From Linanthus parryae (Eukaryota; Streptophyta; Magnoliopsida; Ericales; Polemoniaceae), in the NCBI GenBank assembly GCA_023055425.1, contig JALGPY010000006.1, positions 92,415,935-92,479,934 of the forward strand: 64,000 nt of DNA, written 5' to 3'. The notes below the pieces were generated by a model. That model had not been told where the DNA came from, did not search any database, and saw only the letters and a list, made by a program, of their open reading frames with translations. Both the position numbers and the translations under genes were made by a program. Below, piece after piece: positions 56,501 to 64,000 of this stretch (its first letter is position 1; the number at the start of each line of letters is the position of its first letter).

Positions 56501-59500
56501 TGATGCAAAACCATCTCTGTATATGTAGCTTTTCATTTTGAGACATGATGTTGGGTTCATCTTGGGTTATTTTGTGAAAGGAGAAGATAGAAAGATTTAT
56601 TGTAGGAAAAGAAATTAGGGTTCTCTAGTATGTGATGAACAACCGTATGATATTACAAGGATGAAAAGGAGCCTTATATAGGCTAAAGCGAAAAGAGACT
56701 AAAATACCCACATACAAGGTAAAAGAAGACAAATGATTCTAACATCCCCCTCAAACTCACGATACTGCAAGAATCATCGAAAGTTTGTCAACAAGAAATC
56801 TGAACCACGGAAGATGATGTGACTTGATAAAGAAATCAACCAAGCTGGAGAGATAATGGTAGAAACCACAAAGTAGTGGTTCAGACGATATGACTTGGTA
56901 AAGAAATCAGAGAGCTGGAGAGATGATGACGAGTGAGATGACAATTAATCTTAATATGCTTGGTCGTCTAGTGAAAGACTGAGTTGTGTGCAATCTGAAC
57001 AACACTCTCATCATCACAATACTTAGGAATAGGCTGAGAAAGAGAAACACCCATATCTCCAAGCAACCAGCGTAACCAACTCAGTGGTAGTAGATGCCAT
57101 GGCAAAACACTCCGCCTCTGTAGAAGATCAGGAAACCATATACTGTTTCTTGCTCTTCCAAGAAATAAGAGAATCACCCGGCAATGTACAAAAACTATAC
57201 AAAAAGGCTGCTTACGGACGTAAAGAAAATAACTGCAGATCTTTTGTTTGTTTGTATATTAAAGAACTACTTGGAATGTTTATATTTGTCTGTTTATTTC
57301 ATTGAAGTTAAGATGGGCAAACTTTTGCCGAGCTAAACTCCAGTTGCTTTGTAGCGGCTTCGTTCTTTTACTCTGGCATGGAAATCTTGTTTACATTATT
57401 TTCTTTTTTTGATATCGAAAAATTAATTTTCTTTTTCCCTGGGAGAGGGCTTTTGGTATAGGTTTACATAGTTATTTTGTTCGTCTTTATAGGTTCTAGC
57501 TTGTGTACAGTTGTTTTCTGTTTAATAACTGTAGTTGGGTCTATGGACGTGTACAGGGACTTCCAAATGCTGGCAAATCAACATTACTGGCAGCAATAAC
57601 ATTGGCCAAACCTGATATCGCCGATTATCCTTTCACAACCTTAATGCCAAATCTTGGACGTCTTGATGGTGACCCTAGTTTAGGGGCAGGTGAGTATTCA
57701 TCAGAAGCAACATTGGCGGATCTGCCTGGCCTTATTGAAGGTGCTCATTTGGGCAAGGTATTTCTGATTTTAGATATTTTTTCTATTCGTTTGTAAGCCA
57801 AATCTAACAACTCGGCCATAGAGTCTTGACTTACCAATTTAACTCTGTGACACAGGGTCTGGGTCGTAACTTTTTGCGGCACCTAAGGAGGACTAGGCTG
57901 CTGGTACATGTTGTCGATGCAGCTACAGAGAGTCCCGTGGATGATTATAGGACCGTAAGAGAAGTAGGTTTTCTTTCACCAACTTTTTTCAATTGTTCTC
58001 TTTATATCTTGCCTTTTTTTTTAGAAGAAATATCTTGCCTGTTTTTTGAAGATTTATAAATTCTGTTTGTGCAGGAATTGAGGATGTACAATCCTGAATA
58101 TCTCGAACGACCATATGTTGTCGTGTTAAATAAAATTGATGTTCCTGAGGTACGTTGTTGTTCCGTTTCATATAGTTCTTTTATGTGTCAAAGTTTCTAT
58201 TTTTGTGAATCTGTTACTCAATTTAATGTTCTAAAATACCCGCACTTCTCTAGAGATGTACTTAATTATAATATATGTGATAAACTCAACCACAGGCAAT
58301 GGATAGGCTTCCATCTTTGACTCAAGAAATCTTGAATATTGGCATACATGAGATGTCTTTTAAACCAGACGCAATAGATAGAAATGTAGTTCAAGAACTG
58401 GCTGCTGACGCTGATGATGCCAATGCTCTTTCTTCCAATATCTCTGATAAGGACGGGAATACCAAAGAAATTGAGGAATATCCCTGCCCCCATGCCGTTG
58501 TGGGTGTTAGTGTTCTGTAAGTTGATATCTTTTTGTTTATTTCCCTGTAATATATGTTACATGTTACATCGTCGTTCTGGTAATTATTTTCGGTGTTTTT
58601 CTTTTATTCCAACTTTTATGTTGGATATTTGAAGTGTTTGGGCTTTATTTCTTCATCGGTTGTCTGTAACTTCACCACATTAAAAATTGCTTAAGGTGAG
58701 CTAATGAAAGCAAATGGATGCTCCATTTTGGGCCCGTAGTTGCTACCAAACAATATCAAAGTTTCTAATCTTTCTATAAAACTTCTGGTGCCTGGGGGAT
58801 AATAATTTATAAAGAAAATATAGTCAAAACTCACCTTATCTCAATTTGTGCCGCTTAAAATTTGGAAGTCTGAATTGTTCTCTTAAGGATGTGATCAACA
58901 ACCTTGTGTTTTTCCTATGTTTAGTGTAAAATGGTGGATGATCTTAGTAATATTAAAACAAGTCTTGCCCAATAGGATTGGTGTTGATTCCTGACCATCA
59001 ATTGCTCTCAAGTTGCGTTAAGTTGATAAACTCTTATGAACTATAAGCAAAATGAAATATTCAAATGGCGTGGTTTCACCAAGTATAAAAAGAGAAGAAA
59101 AATTAAGATTTCGCAAGTGATTTGTGGTTCCAGACTTCCAGTAGGTCTTGATTAAGTTTCTTGACGAAATGGTGATTGATCTTAGTAATGTTGATTTATG
59201 GATTTGGTTGTTTAGATGAACTTGTATAGTTTTGAATTTGATGACACAAAATAATAACGCCCTACTTAGTTTATACATTGCGCTTGACTGATACTCTTCA
59301 TTTTCTGATTTCATTTTTCAACCCATTATTTTCTACCTTATATCCCTTAAACGTATGGTAAAGCGTCCAATTTTGCGAGGAAGTTTTTGCTGCCCGATGG
59401 TTATAATAAATCGATAAAATTTTGTTAAACATCTTTACCTCCTAAACCTGAAACCATTTGTAAAAACTCCCTGAACTTAAAATGCTCAGGAACGTCCCCT

Positions 59501-60047
59501 CTAATACATGATTAAGAGCACTGTAATATTTGGTTGAAGTATAATTTAAATTTCCTAAATAGACAACTACAGGTCTTCACTTATTGGTTAAGTTGATAAA
59601 CTTGCATGGAATTGAAGCTACATGTATATGATGGTGTGATTTTTCGCAAGTAAATTGAGGATATTATTTGCATTGAATGTGTTAAGTTTACATAATGGTG
59701 TCTGTTTGTAGTAATGCTTAGAAGTTGAAATAATTGGTTTATATGAATTTGTACGATCCTGTGCCTTCAAAATACATAACCAATATAAGCAGAATAAGAG
59801 TACCTTTCTCATCATAAAGAAGGTGAATGGCTCTTTATTACTTATCGCTTCTCTCTACCTACCTCCCTTTTACAAACGTTGTTACTTCTGCTTCAGGCAC
59901 AGACATTATTGCTTAATTCTGTGACACTTTTTGACAGTTTGTTTGATGCTTTGCAGGAAAGGTATCAATGTAGATAAAATGTTGAAGGAGATAAGAGCTG
60001 CCTTAAGGAAGTGCCGGGATTCAAAAGAAACGTTTGCACTTCCTTGA
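49440..60047 (+). CDS. OBG: Obg-family GTPase, organelle-targeted, complete 10-exon model
   Basis: GTP-hydrolysing ribosome-assembly factor of the Obg/CgtA family. Exons: 49440-49546, 51681-52153, 52277-52368, 52631-52714, 53784-53861, 57557-57757, 57856-57963, 58075-58149, 58296-58516, 59957-60047. All introns are GT-AG, phases agree, and the total is 1530 nt (509 aa). Residues 1-70 are rich in Ser, Arg and hydrophobics, like a transit peptide. The glycine-rich Obg fold covers about 75-275 ([49 protein letters not shown]). The G domain has G1 GLPNAGKST (279-287), G2 [11 protein letters not shown]3 DLPG (333-336), G4 NKID (400-403) and a G5-like VSVL (477-480). Plants have chloroplast (ObgC) and mitochondrial (ObgM) members. 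The length and the [16 protein letters not shown] region suggest a smaller paralogue than Arabidopsis ObgC, and I cannot assign the compartment. No defect is seen in any exon. Confidence 0.95.
49547..51680 (+). other. OBG intron 1, with GT microsatellite
   Basis: A (GT)n tract at 49830-49873. No gene or clear element otherwise. Confidence 0.8.
52715..53783 (+). other. OBG intron 4, with AT microsatellite
   Basis: A (AT)n tract at 53559-53595. Nothing else recognisable. Confidence 0.8.
55143..55323 (-). mobile_element. Au-type SINE with 14-bp target duplication
   Basis: Minus strand: a tRNA-like head with degenerate A and B boxes (the B-box area reads TGTTCAAGTA), then AACAGCCTCTTGCATAAATG, GGGTACTATAGACTC, a CCGGACCCTGCTCATAGCGG tail and a short T-run. 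This matches my memory of the Au SINE family, which is widespread in flowering plants. The flanks are identical: TGCATTAGTCTTAA at 55129-55142 and 55324-55337. RNA polymerase III is the likely transcriber, and LINE enzymes the likely mobiliser. Confidence 0.88.
56549..57190 (-). mobile_element. Ty1/copia 3' fragment: RNase H end and short LTR
   Basis: Minus strand. An RNase H remnant ([10 protein letters not shown] near 57160, then [17 protein letters not shown] and [15 protein letters not shown] at 56970-57080) is followed by a purine tract GAGTTTGAGGGGGA and a short LTR of about 196 bp (56744 to 56549) with a TATATAAG box. The element is 5'-truncated at about 57190. CDDES, where CDNES or CDNTS is usual, hints at decay. 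Confidence 0.8.
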
Positions 60048-60527
60048 GACAGTGAGTAATAGCATTATGGCATTATCTTATTACGATCTTGCATTTGATG
60101 AGAGTGTTGCCCAGTTTTGGTGGTGCCAGTGGAACTTTTCAACTCGCTTCCATTTGAAGGTTATAGGAGCGCTTGAGATCTTATGTGCTGGGAATTTGCA
60201 GAGTGCTGTGGGAAGGTGACTAAACTCTTTTTTGATCTTCGGTTTACACTAGCTTTGTGTATAGTTTTTATATAATGATGAATTTCTAGCTAGCTTCAGA
60301 GTGCGTTTTGAGAACCTTCTCGTAATCAGTTATCTTTCATTGCATTATTCCATATATATGTGTGTGTCTGTATGTAAAAAAATACGCGCCCATTAATCTT
60401 TTCCCCTGAAAGATCCTTAATGTACCATTTGACGAGCATACAAAAGACTGCTTAGGTGAACTATGAAAGGGAGGATGCATATGTGTTTCATTCTTCTAAA
60501 TGCTCTTAATCTGCAATAAGAATCTTA
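60048..60527 (+). other. OBG 3' flank and probable 3' UTR
   Basis: No gene is seen. Several AATGATGAA and TATATAAT words could serve as polyadenylation signals, but none stands out. Confidence 0.5.
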
Positions 60528-60762
60528 CCCCCTTCATCCCAAAATGAGTGTCAGGGTAGACTTTTCTCAGTTTTAGTAGGTAATTTTGACTTGATAGATT
60601 TACTATAACGTTGTCTGTTTTTATGTGGTATTTCTATCGGTAAGTGAAAAAGTAAATTTTGAAATAGGGTATGGGGGAAGTAAAGTGATAAAGTAAAATT
60701 TGGTAGTAGAGCACTTGTTTTGGGATTTCAATTTTAGGAAAGCTAGTAAAGGAGGAAGGGAG
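60528..60762. mobile_element. Stowaway/mariner-type MITE, 235 bp
   Basis: Begins CCCCCTTCATCCCAAAATGA and ends AAAGGAGGAAGGGAG, flanked by TA on both sides (60526-60527, 60763-60764). The CTCCCTCCGTCCC-like terminus and TA duplication fit Tc1/mariner Stowaway elements. Confidence 0.75.
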
Positions 60763-60816
60763 TACTTGTTTTTGTAGTGGAGGAAGGGAGTTGGTACTTG
60801 TTATGCCTAACAATGA

Positions 60817-61119
60817 GGCTGTTTGGGTAATGTGGTTTTCATGAGTTTTATTGTATATTAATCAGGTTTTTAGGGTTATCGAAACCGTGGCAAACGTGAC
60901 CGGTGACCCGGTTTGTTGTAACCGGTGCCTGTGTTTGTTTTAACCTGATGAATCGTGGGCTGCCACGTGGCCAGAGAATATTATTGAATATATCTGTTGC
61001 CTTGGTTAGAGCACCGGTGCACCGGTTTCGCCTATAAAAAAGAAGATTCCAACCTTCTCAAACACCCCAGTTTTTTGTTTTTAAAAACACCCCTATAACC
61101 ACCTTACCCAAACAAGGCC
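60817..61119. mobile_element. MITE with GGCCTTGTTTGGGTAA ends, carrying a G-box and TATA box
   Basis: The left end GGCTGTTTGGGTAATGTGG and the inverse of the right end, GGCCTTGTTTGGGTAAGGTG, match with small changes. Inside are GCCACGTGGC (60962-60971) and TATAAAAA (61033-61040), plus five ACCGG/CCGGT words at 60899-61026. The superfamily is uncertain because no target duplication is clear. Confidence 0.65.
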
Positions 61120-61520
61120 AATATCCATCTTAAAACACTCCGACCAGTCCACAGATGATGAATCGTCTTGTTGCCCACGGTTTCTAGGTAGAGAAATCCC
61201 ATGTTCAGTCAGCAAAATTATGGAGCCAAGCTGGATTCCAAGCAGCATAGACATCACCAACGGACTTTTTAGTCCGTCGTAGTAGGAACAAAGTTTGCTA
61301 GTAGCAACATCCTATCATGACAGTGGGCTGCTGAGTTTCTTTGTAATTTCTTCCCCAAAAATCTTCTGAATTTTAATTTAAATATCCTTAAAAGTATAGG
61401 AAAACTACAATATGAATTTCTTTGTGATATTCAAAAATCTCTCCTAGAAAAGGATTCTTTGTCTTGACACAGTTCAGAAAGCTTGAAGAATCCCCACCCA
61501 GTATAATTCTCCTCAAGCCT
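61120..61520. other. Unassigned intergenic DNA
   Basis: No gene or repeat recognised. Confidence 0.5.
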
Positions 61521-63420
61521 CTTTTTTTCATTAAGAAGAAGAAAGCAACTACAATACTGGAACAGATCTTACAGCACTAGCTCTATCAGCTTCTAACAAC
61601 AAATTAAACTCCTCAGGAGACCATAACCAATTCCAACTTGAGCTTCTAATAGCACCACATTTAACTATATAATCAGCCACTTTCTTAGCTGATCTTCTAC
61701 ACCAAACAAAAGACATAGCTCTCTAGAGTAGGAGATAATGTCACTAACAATATCTCTGATCTCCCAAGGCACCCCTGTCTCTTTCTTTAAGCAAACTACA
61801 ACTGTACAATCAGTTTCAAAGACAATACCTTGCTGCCAATCTACAGTACCAGCAACAGCCATTCTCATAGCTATCATCTCAGCCATTAGAGGGGAATCAG
61901 CAGTGCAGGAACTCCACTGACCATTAATCACCTCACCATTTTGATCTTTCATAATCCAAGCTGCAGCACCACAATTGCTAGTCTTAGACAACTAGCATAC
62001 GCATTAACTAACCTTCACCCATCCAAGAGGAGGACACATGAACAGGGGATTGAGCTCCATGATCATTAGGGGGTCTGGGGCTATGATAAATTCTGAGAAA
62101 TTCTTCTTTGGCCAGTTGAATCACCTGTAGGGGGTTCACTTGTTGTTGGAACACTACCCCATTTCTACTCTTCCAAATATGCCATCATACAACAAGCATC
62201 TCAGCTAAAGCTTGTTTGGATATAGGCTTTTGGTGTGCATTATCCAGCATATACTTCATCCACCCTTGCAAGGAGGTAAATTGATGAAACACTTCATTTC
62301 TAATACCCAAAGTCCCAAACCAAACAGCTTTAGTCCAGTCACATTGGAAGAGGAGGTGGATAGAAGTTTCAGCCTCAATTTGGCAAACTGGGCAAAGAGG
62401 AGAGTCAACACACTTTCTTTTGAAGAGGCCTTCTTTAGTAGCTATAGCTTCAGAAACTAATCTCCAAGAGAAGAACTTGACTCTCAGACTCATTTGGAGA
62501 GACCAAAGCTTCTTCCAATCTGATCTATCTATCTTTATGGAGCTAAAGGCCTCTTCAACAGAAGGCATTGTATCAAGTGATTTGGCAAGAAATTCCCAGT
62601 TTTGACTGAATATTGGCCATCCGAGGATTGAGGCCATATAAGTTTGTGAGGAAGAGGAACAGCCAGAATGGCTCCAGCATTATATGCTTTGGAAACATTC
62701 CTGATAAAGTTATGTTTCCAGCTTCTGTTGTGGTGATTGATCAGAACCTCCACTCTCTGCTCAGCCATTGTTGGAGGGATGATGACATTGACCAAATTTC
62801 TTTTAAGAATCCAGTTATCCGTTATCAAGACCTCTTTCCCATTGTTGATTCTCCACAAGCCTCGTATGACAATTAACTGTGTTCCTTCAACAATACAACT
62901 CCAAGTCCAACTAGGAGAGGAGTCTTTCTTAAAAGCTAGTTTTTGGGTAGTGAACACTCTTCAAGAAGAGGAAAGAGCAAGTGTCATCAATGAGCTTCTA
63001 GATTTGTTTAGCAAGCAAAGCTTTGTTAAAACTTACAAAATCTTTAAACACCAAGCCTCCACTTTCTTTAGATTGAGTCAAAAGATTCCAATTAGACTAG
63101 CAAATACCTCTCTTAGTAGGATCACCATTCCACCAAAACCGTCTAACAATTTGGCTAAGATTGTTGCAGGTCTTCTTAGGAAAAAGGAAGCATTGCAGAG
63201 CAAAGCTGGGAATAGCCTGTATAATGGCCTTTATCATCACTTCTTTGTCAGGTTGGGAAAGGAGAAGACTCTTCCACCCTTGAGCTCTCTTTCTAGCTCT
63301 CTCTTCAATAAATTGAAAAGTTTCAGTTCTGGGTTTTCCCCACAAAGAAGGGACCCCAAATACTTATCAGAGTTAGCCATCTCTCTCATACTAAACTTAT
63401 CTTTTAGCAAACTCTTCAAC
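61521..63420 (-). pseudogene. LINE (L1-type) 3' fragment: RT end, zf-RVT, RNase H
   Basis: Minus strand, 5'-truncated. The end of the reverse transcriptase (63419-63097: YLGSLLCG, ERARKRAQGWKSLLLSQPDK, RRFWWNGDP) is followed by a linker (62957-62640) and a zinc-binding RT-associated domain (62637-62185: WKKLWSLQMSLRVKFFSWRL, CPVCQIEAETSIHLLFQC). An RNase H-like domain follows (61991-61665: CGAAAWIMKDQNGEVI, AEMIAMRMAV, FETDC). The catalytic RT core and endonuclease are missing, as usual for a LINE truncated during insertion. An A-rich end (plus-strand TTTTTTT at about 61524) marks the 3' terminus. Stops and a frameshift between 61992 and 62184 show decay. TCCTCAA on both flanks is a weak target-duplication candidate. 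Confidence 0.82.
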
Positions 63421-64000
63421 TGACAATCAGATCCTCAACCCTTTTAATTCTCGAGATACATGCAGTCAAAGCACCCCATGGGCCTGCCTACATAGAACTA
63501 GCCCATCACACTCTACATTCTGCTAAAGAAACATGAATTCTATTTCATTACCAAAATGGTTGAAATCCCAACTCTTGAGTGCCAAGCACCAAGTTCACCT
63601 TATAAACTCTGAATTCAGGCGGGCTCCAGTACTGGTCGAAACACTAGTCTGAACCTTACAAGGTAGTCCTCAGCCATTTTCTGGATGTCAGGACACACAT
63701 GTTGGGAGATTAAGCACCGTGAGAGTTGAGCAACATAGTACGATCTGGGACACCCACTTACCAAAAATGTCAACCTTATGAGTTATGACCCAAGTCATAC
63801 TATATTAACCCCGAACTTCATGCGCAGTTGCACACCATCCCGATGTGGGGCAAACTGCTCACACATGATTCCCAACAATCTTTCTCTTCATATATGAGCC
63901 CTTCAAGTTGCTCACACATGATACTGCTCACACATGATACCTTGGCAACCTCAGTAGTTTAGTAAGAGAAACATTAATACTAGCAAAACTTCTGTTGGTG
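63421..64000. other. Unassigned DNA with a 16-bp tandem repeat
   Basis: No gene is seen. TGCTCACACATGATAC is repeated exactly at 63909-63924 and 63925-63940, with a related copy at 63856-63871. The minus strand begins TGTTGGGAATCATG at 63877, which could be an LTR start, but no partner is in view. Confidence 0.45.

Larger units (their letters stand above)
53862..57556 (+). other. OBG intron 5 (3.7 kb), host to TE insertions
   Basis: Contains a SINE (55143-55323) and a copia fragment (56549-57190), both antisense to OBG. The stretches 53900-55128, 55338-56548 and 57191-57556 show no gene. Confidence 0.85.

Noticed and set aside
63640..63880. Cassandra-type TRIM with 5S rRNA-like sequence
   Set aside because: Words such as GAAGTTCGGGGTTAA faintly resemble 5S rRNA, but the internal control regions do not match.
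1..64000. CRISPR arrays, bacterial operons or stand-alone tRNA/rRNA genes
   Set aside because: No regularly spaced direct repeats with unique spacers, no operon layout and no complete tRNA or rRNA were found. The DNA is plant nuclear.

Overview
This is nuclear DNA from a flowering plant, almost certainly a eudicot with a TE-rich genome. One host gene can be modelled completely: an organellar Obg-family GTPase (49440-60047, + strand, 10 exons, 509 codons). Long introns with GT-AG borders, plant retrotransposon lineages, an Au-type SINE and several MITEs all point the same way. The species cannot be named from the sequence. Nearly everything else is transposable elements (TEs), many nested in one another.

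Layout. 1-905: AT-rich sequence with a possible gene edge. 906-3404: broken hAT transposase with a BED finger. 3736-14572: nearly full-length Sirevirus-like Ty1/copia element inside an AT/GT microsatellite. It has 1.53-kb LTRs, gag, pol, an extra sense-strand frame between pol and the 3' LTR, and about two dozen copies of a short palindrome built on CAAGGCCTTG. 14774-20573: non-coding LTR element (LARD-like) with a truncated left LTR. 20574-28245: minus-strand Ty1/copia remnant whose 5' LTR is split by a Ty3/gypsy fragment at 24378-27514. 28246-40100: old minus-strand Ty3/gypsy element (protease, gag, LTR) split by a solo LTR with a perfect GAGTG target duplication. That solo LTR is itself split by a complete non-autonomous element (30480-37053) with a tRNA-Asp-type primer site and an unusual zinc-knuckle frame.

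40105-41700: DUF1985-type pseudogene (minus) split by a PIF/Harbinger MITE with TAA duplications. 42506-42592: probable first exon of an unidentified minus-strand gene. 42937-49321: Mutator-like element (MULE) with a FAR1-type transposase gene, open except for one in-frame TGA; a hAT MITE sits in its right arm with a perfect 8-bp duplication. The MULE ends only 118 bp before the Obg start codon.

The Obg introns hold an Au SINE (14-bp duplication), a copia RNase H/LTR fragment and two microsatellites. After the gene come two MITEs, a 5'-truncated minus-strand LINE (61521-63420) and unassigned sequence to the end.

The most unusual theme is that at least four unrelated LTR families here each carry their own set of short palindromes or inverted repeats in or near the LTR: CTCAAGGCCTTGAG, CTGCGTATATACGCAG on an 18-bp register, CTTCGNNCGAAG, and AGATCGCACGACC. 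The two best candidates for something undescribed are the Sirevirus palindrome family with its extra frame, and the zinc-knuckle frame of the non-autonomous Asp-primed element.
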